From NCBI GenBank assembly GCA_027365715.1, contig DAHXLZ010000260.1:1-5152 (forward strand): a DNA stretch of 5,152 nucleotides. The letters are read 5' to 3'. Both the position numbers and the translations under genes were made by a program. This DNA comes from Methanomassiliicoccales archaeon. Lineage in GTDB: Archaea; Thermoplasmatota; Thermoplasmata; Sysuiplasmatales; Sysuiplasmataceae. This document shows positions 1-5,152 of the stretch, piece after piece (the stretch's first letter is position 1; each line of letters begins with the position of its first letter). The notes below the pieces were generated by a model, which worked only from the letters and a program-made list of their open reading frames with translations, made no database searches and was not told where the DNA came from.

Positions 1-2
1 AG

Positions 3-203
3 GTATGCTATGACCTTGATGACGATAACAGGAATCGCGAATTCAAAGGTCTGATTGAAGCGATGGAGACGTTCGGTCTTCAGGAGGGTCTGCTGCTGAC
101 CGGCAATCAGGATGATGAGATAGAGTTCTCAGGAAAGAAGATAGCAATAAGGCCGGTGTGGAGGTGGTCTATTGAACAGGACAGGTCCGGTTTGAGCGAG
201 TAG
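3..203 (+). CDS. AAA+ ATPase, DUF4143-type (COG1373), C-terminal end only
   Basis: This is the 3' end of a gene that begins outside the window; the frame is open from the left edge to TAG at 201-203. The 66 visible residues include VCYDLDDDNRNREFKGLIEA, then FGLQEGLLLTGNQDDEIEF, then KKIAIRPVWRW near the end. From family knowledge this resembles the tail of AAA_14/DUF4143 proteins, where a nuclease-like alpha/beta domain ends with a strand of the form 'I.V.P.W.W'. The Walker motifs would lie upstream and are not visible. These ATPases are abundant in archaea and some bacteria, often in variable accessory regions, and their cellular role is poorly defined. A 227-nt gap containing a possible terminator separates it from the next gene, so it is probably a separate transcription unit. 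The family call is fairly secure; function is not assigned. Confidence 0.8.
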   Translation, partial: VCYDLDDDNRNREFKGLIEAMETFGLQEGLLLTGNQDDEIEFSGKKIAIRPVWRWSIEQDRSGLSE

Positions 204-223
204 ACCGCACTCACGGTTTTTTT
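202..223 (+). terminator. Possible terminator: short hairpin plus T7 tract
   Basis: ACCG (204-207) pairs with CGGT (214-217) around a 6-nt loop. The stem can be extended by one G-T wobble and one A-T pair, and it overlaps a run of seven T at 217-223. It starts inside the stop codon of the ATPase tail. The stem is weak for a bacterial intrinsic terminator, but a T-tract alone can terminate archaeal transcription. A second imperfect stem (229-235 with 240-246, loop GTAT, two wobble pairs) follows directly and may add to it. Confidence 0.4.
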
Positions 224-369
224 CCTTCGAATCCGGTATCGGGTTTCCAACAGCTCACTGGCGATTTGGTCCAGGCGCTCTCCTTTTCTGCCTTCTTGCC
301 ATTGAAGGCTGCGAAACCCAGCTAACTTCTCTTATTCTGCGGGCAATGAGTCAATGATCGAGCGGGATG

Positions 370-377
370 TTTTTAAT
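370..377 (+). promoter_or_regulatory. Weak TATA-like element upstream of the nuclease operon
   Basis: TTTTTAAT lies behind a purine-rich GCGGGATG stretch, loosely like an archaeal BRE/TATA arrangement. If used, it would place the transcription start near 395-403, about 30 nt before the GTG start of the nuclease gene and inside the hairpin described at 384-419. No good bacterial -35/-10 pair was found nearby. This is a weak, composition-sensitive match, given as the best candidate only. Confidence 0.22.
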
Positions 378-383
378 GTGTGA

Positions 384-419
384 GGGCAGTTTAGAGGTGC
401 AAATGAACAGCAACTGCCC
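384..419 (+). promoter_or_regulatory. 8-bp perfect inverted repeat in the leader of the nuclease operon
   Basis: GGGCAGTT (384-391) and AACTGCCC (412-419) are perfect reverse complements separated by 20 nt. As RNA this forms a GC-rich stem ending 11 nt before the GTG start at 431. The loop holds a Shine-Dalgarno-like GAGGTG (394-399) and an ATG (403). As DNA the dyad could instead be a repressor site. The repeat is seen directly; either regulatory role is inference. Confidence 0.4.
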
Positions 420-426
420 GTGGTGA
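403..426 (+). other. Possible 7-codon leader ORF (MNSNCPW)
   Basis: ATG at 403 opens a reading frame of seven codons ending at TGA 424-426. GAGGTG lies 3 nt upstream of the ATG. The same frame has in-frame ATGs at 367 and 376, giving up to 19 codons. The stop codon falls inside the GGTGA (422-426) that would serve as ribosome binding site for the nuclease gene, and the ATG sits in the loop of the 384-419 hairpin. This layout would suit translational coupling, but an ORF this short can occur by chance and the peptide has no recognisable feature. Confidence 0.15.
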
Positions 427-430
427 ATCA

Positions 431-1564
431 GTGCCGGTTAAATTCATTCATACTTCGGACTGGCATATGGGACTGAAATCTGCCCATATTGGAGAAAAAT
501 CAAGGGACGCCAGACATAAACGACTTCAGGCCGTGTCATTAATAGCCGATATGGCAAAGGATGAAAGAGTCGACTTTGTCATCATCGCGGGTGACATGTT
601 CGACAGCCACAACATTGACGATCGTGCCGTCAGATCAACGGTTGAGGTTCTGAACAGATTTGCACCTGTCAACGTTTTCGTTCTTCCCGGCAATCACGAC
701 CCTCTGCTCACCGGAGGTATCTGGGACAGAATTGCCTGGAAGGAAGCCGGCAGCCATATCAGACTGATTACAGAGTCAAAGGAAATTCAGGTTACAAACG
801 GTGCAGTGCTTTTTCCCTGCCCTGTCACACAGAAATTAAGCAGAACGGATCCGACAGCGTGGATATCCGGAAGAAATGCAGATGACAGGCGTATCAGGAT
901 AGGCCTTGCGCATGGTGCACTGGATGTACTCCCCTCACCGGGCAATTTTCCAATACCATCTGACAGACAAAATCGTTCGGGCCTGGACTACCTTGCGCTT
1001 GGAGACTGGCACAGTTTCAGGAGGCACGACAGATCTGTTTATCCCGGAACACCCGAACAGACAAGATTTGACGAGGCCGAGCCGGGCAATGTGGTTATCG
1101 TGCAGATTGATGAAGCCCACAGCGAGCCGGTTCTGACAAAGAGACATGTTGGACAGCTCACATGGCGTGAATATTCAACGCCGGTAAACGACGAAACAGA
1201 TGTTCATGCTCTGCGTTCCTCGATATACGGCAACGGCGCAGTTTCTGAACAGCTGCTGCGAATCAGAACGGCTCTCGTCCCCGGCACACCTCAAAATGCT
1301 GTCGATTCTGTGAAATTGCTTCGTGAGGAACTTGCTGAAAACGCATTCTACCTTGACTGGCCTGTGGAGACAGTTGAATCTCCCATAAACATTTCATCCG
1401 AATTGCCTGACGGCATTGTGTCGGAAATCGACGGTGTTCTTCAGTCCATCCTTGACGGAAACCATCAGGAAATACCCGGGAGTTTACCGGTGAGCATTGA
1501 CAGTTCTGTTGTGTCGGAAGCGAGAGTCCTCCTCAGGCGATTATACACGGAGGGAAAATCCTGA
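431..1564 (+). CDS. Mre11/SbcD-like DNA repair metallophosphoesterase (nuclease subunit)
   Basis: This 377-residue calcineurin-like phosphoesterase is the likely Mn-dependent nuclease subunit of an Mre11-Rad50 type complex acting on DNA ends or structures. Motifs occur in family order: HTSDWHMG (Asp10, His12), GDMFD (54-58), GNHD (87-90), GLAHG (His161), GDWH (191-194) and YPGTPEQTRFDE (204-215). Canonical Mre11 has GHxH at the fifth motif; here the first of those histidines is Asp192. The C-terminal part (about 235-377) is the usual position of the capping and Rad50-binding regions and is less recognisable. Start: GTG at 431 is the only start codon after the in-frame TGA at 404-406, has GGTGA at 422-426, and gives the expected N-terminal strand VKFIHTSDWH. 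It overlaps the next gene by about 4 nt. The symbol is left blank because it is not clearly the canonical mre11 or sbcD. Confidence 0.9.
   Translation: MPVKFIHTSDWHMGLKSAHIGEKSRDARHKRLQAVSLIADMAKDERVDFVIIAGDMFDSHNIDDRAVRSTVEVLNRFAPVNVFVLPGNHDPLLTGGIWDRIAWKEAGSHIRLITESKEIQVTNGAVLFPCPVTQKLSRTDPTAWISGRNADDRRIRIGLAHGALDVLPSPGNFPIPSDRQNRSGLDYLALGDWHSFRRHDRSVYPGTPEQTRFDEAEPGNVVIVQIDEAHSEPVLTKRHVGQLTWREYSTPVNDETDVHALRSSIYGNGAVSEQLLRIRTALVPGTPQNAVDSVKLLREELAENAFYLDWPVETVESPINISSELPDGIVSEIDGVLQSILDGNHQEIPGSLPVSIDSSVVSEARVLLRRLYTEGKS
1549..1554 (+). promoter_or_regulatory. GGAGGG ribosome binding site that decides the ATPase start
   Basis: GGAGGG lies within the last codons of the nuclease gene. It is 6 nt before CTG 1561, 9 nt before ATT 1564 and 21 nt before TTG 1576. 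The spacing favours CTG or ATT and argues against TTG, which has only a weak GAAGA upstream. Confidence 0.65.
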
Positions 1565-4251
1565 TTCTTGAAGAATTGACAGTTTGTAACTGGCGCGGAT
1601 ACAGGGAGACTCATACATTCGGATTCAGCAGCGGAATAAATCTGCTTGTGGGCAGGAATGAGGCAGGAAAATCCACTCTCTTCGAAGCCCTCACAAGGTT
1701 GCTGTTCGACCGGCACAACTCCAGAACGGAGGAAATCAGGTCTATCCAGCCTATTGGAAGTTCTCTGGGCCCCGAGGCATGGATGGTTTTCAGTGCCGGC
1801 AGCACCAGGTACAGGATTCATAAGCGTTTTCTGCAGGATCCAATGAGTGAACTGCATGTTGAGAGAAACGGTCACTGGGAACTTGATCACGAAAATGATC
1901 AGGCGGATTCAAGCGTCAGAAACATCCTCGGCGGTGAATCATCAATCAGGACTGCCGCCAGAGCCGAAAATCGCGGCATTGCCCAGGCACTCTGGTACCT
2001 GCAGTCAGACGGCGCCATTCCCCAGGGGACTTGGAATGAGAGCGTGAGGCAGGGGATTCAGGGACTCGTGCACATTGCCGTCAGATCCGGAGCGGAAGAG
2101 AATTTTCTGGATAAACTGGAAACCGAGCACAGGAAGTACTGGACGCCAAAAGGACTGGAGGCCCAAAAAGGCGAACTCGGTGAAATCAAAGCCACTGTAT
2201 CACGTCTGACAGAGGAATTTTCTGGCATTCAGGCCATCGACAGAAAAATTGCAGTTCATCGTCAGGATCTGGAAGATTTGCAGGCGCGAAGAAGTGAAAA
2301 GAGCAGGGAGCGGGAAACAGCCTATGCCGAAATGAAGTCGCTTTCCGGTAAGATTGAGGCTGCTGAATCCTTTGAAAAGTCGAAGGGTCAGCTCGAGAGG
2401 GAAGTTGAAGGCGCAAAGAGAAATCTGGACGAGCTGCGAAGAAATATTTCACTGGTTTCAGGCTACCAGAAGGAAATACACGAATTCACCAGGGAAATGA
2501 ATTCCCTCGAAAAATCCATTTCCCTGCTGCGGATTGAAATGGAAACGGCACACGAATCCTCCGAGCGCCATGAGTTTCAGATTCAAAATGAGCTTCTGCC
2601 CGCGCTTAAAAGAGTCGAGCAGGAGCTCAGCGCGCTTCAATCCGCAAGGAATTTGAGAACACTTGAAAAGCAGAGGGAACAGCTTGAGAATCATATCAAA
2701 AAACTGAAGGCGAAGGAGGCGGAGACTAAGCAGCTGAAGACCGAACGGTTAAGTCGCCTGTTTCCCACAAACGCAGAGCTGTCCAGGATCAATAAAATTC
2801 ATGACAGACTTCTGTCCACTGACTCCAAGATTGAAGCCACCGCCATACGTGTTCTCTTCAGATGGCAGTCTAAGGAGAAGAAGATCGTAACCGTCCCGCC
2901 GGCAAAAAATCTGAAGAGTAATGAATTTCTGGTCAGGGAACCCACTGAATTCGTGGTGCAGGGAATAGGCACGATTGTGATACGGAGTGATGCAGAGGAA
3001 CTCAGGGAGCTCACTAAACAATCAAAAGCGCTGCATAACGACCTTAATGAGATGCTCTTAAAACTCGGTGTCAGCAGCAGGGACGATTTTCTCTCTCTTC
3101 ATGAGAAAGGCAGGGAGATGGAAAAGAACATTGAGGCTGCACAGGACAGCTTCGAAGAGCTGACCAGCTCGAATCCCGGAGCGGAAGCGGAGCTTGCAAG
3201 AGTAATCAGGGGTATAGAAGAGGAAAGGCTGGCGGCATCGCATTTTCCTCTTCAGCCTGAAGAGAGGAAGGGCACGCTGATAAGGGAACTGATAGAACAG
3301 AAGGGAAGAGAGAAGGACAGGCTGATTTCTGAAATCGGCATTAAACAGAGCGCCGAAAAGAAGGAGACAAGGAGATTCGAGGAGAGTCAGGGCAAGCTGA
3401 TGTCTCTTACAAACAGGCAGTCAGAACTCATGGCGGGCAGACAGAGGGATGAGAACGACCTCGATTCCATTTTAAGGATTTACGGCACGGCGGACAATCT
3501 CTCAAGACTCGTCTCGGAAGCAGAATTGATGTTTGCAGAAAAGAGCGGGGAACTCGCAAATCTGCTTGGCGGCTACGAGGAAAATGTGGTCAGACCGAGA
3601 AAGATGTACAGCGAGCTGGAATCCCTCATTGCAAAGCTCAGGGAGCAGATGAGCATCATCGACAATGAAATCAGCGCAAAATCCGCACTTATAGATGAGG
3701 CCGTTAACAGCGGCAACTATGAGCGTGCTGAATTAGTGGAAACCGGGCTGGAAGAGGCAAAGAGCAGACAGCAGGTGCTGCAGAGACGAGCCGAAGCGGT
3801 CAAACTGCTCAAGTCTCTTGCCGACGAGTCAGAGAGGCGCAGATCGCAGGCACTTTCTGCCCCTATCGGGAAGATTGTGAACCCCTGGATAGCCTATCTC
3901 ACAGACGGTGGATACAACTCCCTCGGGCTAGACGATACGCTGAAGCCTTCGTCTGTTTCAGTGCCAGTGTATGGTTCAGAGATGCCTGTAAACAGTCTCA
4001 GTTACGGCATGCAGGAACAGGTGATTGTTCTGCTTCGCCTCGCAATAGGGGTTGTTGTGAGCAGCGAGAACAGAAATCTGGTGGTGATTGACGACAGGCT
4101 TGTTAATGCCGACACTGTCAGGATGAGGCGTCTTTGCGGAATTCTCGAGGATGCCGCGAATCACTGCCAGATTGTGATCGCAACCTGCAACGATACGCCA
4201 TATGCATCACTTGGTGCGAAAATCATCCGGGTACCTTCAGACGGCCTGTAG
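1561..4251 (+). CDS. Rad50/SbcC-like coiled-coil ATPase lacking a zinc hook
   Basis: This is the probable ATPase partner of the upstream nuclease, about 896 residues if it starts at CTG 1561 (891 from TTG 1576). The N-lobe has Walker A GRNEAGKST (31-39) and a Q-loop-like LWYLQSDGAI near 145-154. Two long charged coiled-coil stretches (about 203-400 and 485-760, the second interrupted near 540-565) flank a non-coil segment at 422-485. The C-lobe has signature LSYGMQEQ (813-820), Walker B LVVIDD (840-845) with Asp in place of the usual catalytic Glu, and D-loop residues NAD (849-851). The protein has four cysteines, none in the coil, so the CxxC hook of canonical Rad50 is absent. CTG is preferred because GGAGGG is correctly spaced, CTG and TGA overlap as CTGA, and the extra LILEE completes the first Rad50 strand. 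TTG 1576 is what an automatic caller would choose. Role: ATP-driven gating of the nuclease on DNA; the substrate is unknown. Confidence 0.88.
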   Translation: MILEELTVCNWRGYRETHTFGFSSGINLLVGRNEAGKSTLFEALTRLLFDRHNSRTEEIRSIQPIGSSLGPEAWMVFSAGSTRYRIHKRFLQDPMSELHVERNGHWELDHENDQADSSVRNILGGESSIRTAARAENRGIAQALWYLQSDGAIPQGTWNESVRQGIQGLVHIAVRSGAEENFLDKLETEHRKYWTPKGLEAQKGELGEIKATVSRLTEEFSGIQAIDRKIAVHRQDLEDLQARRSEKSRERETAYAEMKSLSGKIEAAESFEKSKGQLEREVEGAKRNLDELRRNISLVSGYQKEIHEFTREMNSLEKSISLLRIEMETAHESSERHEFQIQNELLPALKRVEQELSALQSARNLRTLEKQREQLENHIKKLKAKEAETKQLKTERLSRLFPTNAELSRINKIHDRLLSTDSKIEATAIRVLFRWQSKEKKIVTVPPAKNLKSNEFLVREPTEFVVQGIGTIVIRSDAEELRELTKQSKALHNDLNEMLLKLGVSSRDDFLSLHEKGREMEKNIEAAQDSFEELTSSNPGAEAELARVIRGIEEERLAASHFPLQPEERKGTLIRELIEQKGREKDRLISEIGIKQSAEKKETRRFEESQGKLMSLTNRQSELMAGRQRDENDLDSILRIYGTADNLSRLVSEAELMFAEKSGELANLLGGYEENVVRPRKMYSELESLIAKLREQMSIIDNEISAKSALIDEAVNSGNYERAELVETGLEEAKSRQQVLQRRAEAVKLLKSLADESERRRSQALSAPIGKIVNPWIAYLTDGGYNSLGLDDTLKPSSVSVPVYGSEMPVNSLSYGMQEQVIVLLRLAIGVVVSSENRNLVVIDDRLVNADTVRMRRLCGILEDAANHCQIVIATCNDTPYASLGAKIIRVPSDGL

Positions 4252-4270
4252 TTGCGTCACTGCATCTGCT

Positions 4271-4307
4271 GCCCTGCGGCGCAAAAATCCTCATGGGCCG
4301 CAGAGGC
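4271..4307 (+). terminator. GC-rich stem-loop downstream of the ATPase gene
   Basis: CTGCGGC (4274-4280) pairs perfectly with GCCGCAG (4297-4303). A further GCC (4271-4273) pairs with GGC (4305-4307) across one bulged A, giving a 10-bp GC-rich stem with a 16-nt loop. It begins 20 nt after the TAG. No U-tract follows, so it is not a standard intrinsic terminator; it may stabilise or mark the 3' end of the operon transcript. The structure is seen directly; the function is inferred. Confidence 0.35.
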
Positions 4308-4331
4308 CAGTCAGGGACCGCAACCGATCAC

Positions 4332-4348
4332 AAATGACGCAGTCATTT
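4332..4348. promoter_or_regulatory. Perfect 7-3-7 palindrome, candidate operator of the ABC transporter
   Basis: AAATGAC (4332-4338) and GTCATTT (4342-4348) are exact reverse complements around GCA. The 17-bp dyad lies about 45 nt upstream of the best promoter candidate (4392-4399) and about 97 nt before the GTG start of the ABC gene. Half-sites of this size and spacing suit a dimeric helix-turn-helix regulator. As RNA it would be a short AT-rich hairpin ending in TTT. No regulator gene is visible in the window. Confidence 0.35.
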
Positions 4349-4390
4349 CACGCTTTCTGTATTCCTGTATGGAGATGAAATTGGCAACAG

Positions 4391-4400
4391 ATTATTATGG
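4391..4400 (+). promoter_or_regulatory. TATA box / -10-like promoter element for the ABC gene
   Basis: The stretch ATTATTATGG is AT-rich in a less AT-rich setting. Read as an archaeal TATA box, it puts the transcription start near 4420-4425, leaving a leader of about 20-25 nt that just contains the GGAGGG site. Read as bacterial, TATTAT (4393-4398) matches the -10 consensus at 5 of 6 positions, with a poor -35 (TGGAGA, 4370-4375) at 17-nt spacing. Either reading places a promoter here. Confidence 0.35.
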
Positions 4401-4431
4401 TCTTTGCAGGTTGGCTTGAACAATTACATCC

Positions 4432-4437
4432 GGAGGG
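4432..4437 (+). promoter_or_regulatory. GGAGGG ribosome binding site that sets the ABC ATPase start
   Basis: GGAGGG sits 7 nt before GTG 4445 and fixes that codon as the start. It is identical to the hexamer before the Rad50-like gene. The longer in-frame ATG at 4397 lies inside the promoter-like element and has no ribosome binding site. Confidence 0.75.
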
Positions 4438-4444
4438 CAGGCAA

Positions 4445-5074
4445 GTGATTGAATGCGCGCAATTGACAAAGAGATATGGCCGCCGGGAGAGGAGGGCTCT
4501 CGATTCGGTGACTTTTTCAGTCCGGGGCCGCGGCATCTTTGTCCTCATCGGCAGAAACGGTTCAGGCAAGACAACCATGGTCAGAATATTTTCGACTGAA
4601 CTCGAGCCCACATCGGGCTCCGCTTCAATAGACGGCATGGATGTCGTCACCAGCCCCGCCGATGTGAGGGAAAGAATAGCCATAGTTCCGCAGGAGGCAA
4701 GGACTGTCAGCTGGATGACGCCGATGCAGACCGCATCTTCCTATCTCCTATGGCGCGGATTCAGCCGTGCGGAGGCCAAGGCGCGCTCACGGGCATCTCT
4801 TGAAAAACTGGGAATGGGAAATTCCGCTGACAGTCTCAACAGGACGCTGTCGGGAGGCATGAAGAGGAAAGTGCTGGTGGCGACTGTCCTTGCCTCAGAG
4901 GCCGATGTTCTTTTCCTCGACGAGCCCACCACCGGACTCGATCCCATTTCCAGAAGGGAGTTCTGGAGTATTCTCAGGGAGACTGCAAAGGAACGTTTTG
5001 TTTTTCTGACCACCCTCAATGGCCTCGCCTATCAGCCTGCCATGGCTGACGAACACAATCAGTATGAGAAATGA
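4445..5074 (+). CDS. ABC-2 type exporter ATP-binding subunit, 3' end replaced at a junction
   Basis: This is the nucleotide-binding subunit of a DrrA/CcmA-like ABC exporter, powering efflux through an ABC-2 permease in the cytoplasmic membrane. From GTG 4445: VIECAQLTKRYG is a typical start, followed by Walker A GRNGSGKTT (36-44), Q-loop Gln83, signature LSGGM (135-139) and Walker B VLFLDEP (155-161) with TTGLD. The protein is normal as far as FVFLTT (185-190). The expected switch histidine and E-A-E-like helix (TTHxxxEAE) should follow, but residues 191-209 are unrelated and stop at TGA 5072-5074. Members usually run to about 300 residues; this frame gives 209. The last 19 codons are antisense to a permease gene fragment, so they are almost certainly not native. 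Without the H-loop this version would not be a functional ATPase. The exported substrate is unknown. Confidence 0.85.
   Translation: MIECAQLTKRYGRRERRALDSVTFSVRGRGIFVLIGRNGSGKTTMVRIFSTELEPTSGSASIDGMDVVTSPADVRERIAIVPQEARTVSWMTPMQTASSYLLWRGFSRAEAKARSRASLEKLGMGNSADSLNRTLSGGMKRKVLVATVLASEADVLFLDEPTTGLDPISRREFWSILRETAKERFVFLTTLNGLAYQPAMADEHNQYEK
5009..5014. other. Inverted junction with 6-nt microhomology (ACCACC)
   Basis: The hexamer encodes the conserved Thr-Thr before the H-loop of the ATPase on the + strand and the Gly-Gly after EAIE of the permease on the - strand. To its left only the ATPase frame looks real; to its right only the permease frame looks real. The join fits template switching at microhomology, an assembly error near a contig end, or a genuine inversion with loss of the intervening sequence. 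Confidence 0.6.
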
Positions 5075-5152
5075 GAGCGGAGAGAGCATCGTGTTAAGCA
5101 GAACGACGGGATAGTTCTTCATTTCATACAGAGCGTTGACATACAGGGACGC
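5009..5152 (-). CDS. ABC-2 type permease, internal fragment (broken at both ends)
   Basis: The minus strand is open from the right edge and reads 48 residues. They include YEMKNYPVVLLNTMLSP, then the hydrophobic LSFLILIVFV, then SHGRLIGEAIEGG. This resembles the first-transmembrane region of an ABC-2 exporter permease, which commonly has a 'P..l.nt..sPl.fl' pattern and then a loop. The window edge cuts its N-terminus. After GG, encoded by GGTGGT at 5014-5009, the frame runs antisense through the ATPase gene to a stop near 4895 and loses permease character. Such a permease is normally downstream of, and co-oriented with, its ATPase; here it points the opposite way and meets it head-on. It is probably the partner of the adjacent ATPase, displaced by an inverted chimera or inversion. 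Confidence 0.6.

Noticed and set aside
906..1147. Short plus- and minus-strand frames inside the nuclease gene.
   Set aside because: They overlap the GLAHG to GDWH motif region of the phosphoesterase, which accounts for the coding signal.
2761..3060. A zinc hook (CxxC) in the coiled-coil apex of the Rad50-like protein.
   Set aside because: No cysteine occurs between the N-terminal TVCNW and the C-terminal RRLCG, so the motif is absent rather than diverged.
2186..3243. Several open frames of 60-90 codons on the minus strand opposite the coiled-coil region.
   Set aside because: They are antisense to a long, clearly coding frame, show no recognisable motif and have no convincing ribosome binding sites.
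4397..4444. In-frame ATG at 4397 as start of the ABC ATPase (16 extra residues).
   Set aside because: It lies inside the TATA-like element, has no ribosome binding site, and the added residues do not resemble an ABC N-terminus. GTG 4445 has GGAGGG at 7 nt and gives the typical VIECAQLTKRYG.
4348..4683. A 111-codon minus-strand frame across the ABC promoter and start.
   Set aside because: It is largely antisense to the Walker A region of the ABC ATPase and its sequence shows no protein family features.
4895..5008. Extension of the minus-strand permease frame to its stop near 4895.
   Set aside because: Beyond GGTGGT at 5009 the translation is the antisense of conserved ATPase codons and loses permease character; only 5009-5152 is supported as permease.
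1..5152. CRISPR arrays, tRNA or rRNA genes, insertion sequences and long direct repeats.
   Set aside because: No regularly spaced repeats, no tRNA-like folds or conserved rRNA stretches, no transposase motifs and no terminal inverted repeats were seen on either strand.

Overview
Organism and overall picture. The window looks like a moderate-GC archaeon or archaeon-like prokaryote, possibly Thermoplasmatota. The clues are frequent AGG/AGA arginine codons, GGAGGG ribosome binding sites, non-ATG starts (GTG, and probably CTG), a DUF4143-type ATPase tail and an ABC-2 permease fragment whose wording resembles archaeal members. This assignment is inference: no rRNA or other marker gene is present. 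All genes lie on the + strand except a permease fragment at the right edge.

Layout. (1) Positions 3-203: the last 66 codons of an AAA+ ATPase of the AAA_14/DUF4143 type (COG1373), followed by a small hairpin and T-tract that may terminate it. (2) Positions 204-430: a non-coding leader with an 8-bp GC-rich hairpin and a very short possible leader ORF just before the next gene. (3) Positions 431-1564 and 1561-4251: a tightly coupled two-gene operon encoding an Mre11/SbcD-like metallophosphoesterase and a Rad50/SbcC-like coiled-coil ABC-class ATPase. (4) Positions 4252-4444: an intergenic region with a GC-rich stem-loop, a 7-3-7 perfect dyad and a TATA/-10-like promoter. (5) Positions 4445-5074: an ABC exporter ATPase that is correct up to the H-loop and then breaks. 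(6) Positions 5152-5009 on the - strand: an internal piece of an ABC-2 permease, which abuts the broken ATPase head-on.

Most interesting biology. The Mre11/Rad50-like pair is not the canonical archaeal pair. The ATPase has no CxxC zinc hook and no cysteine anywhere in its long middle region. At the apex of its coiled coil sits a short beta-rich insert (about residues 422-485). The nuclease replaces the usual GHxH metal-binding motif with GDWH. Both genes appear to use non-ATG starts, and the ATPase start probably overlaps the upstream stop codon as CTGA. The pair probably processes DNA ends or structures, in repair or possibly defence, but its substrate cannot be read from the sequence.

Most important caution. 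Around 5009-5014 the ATPase and the oppositely oriented permease fragment meet at a shared ACCACC/GGTGGT hexamer, and each loses its conserved continuation there. This is the signature of an inverted chimera (amplification or assembly artefact) or a real inversion. Sequence to the right of about 5009 should not be treated as native context without read support.
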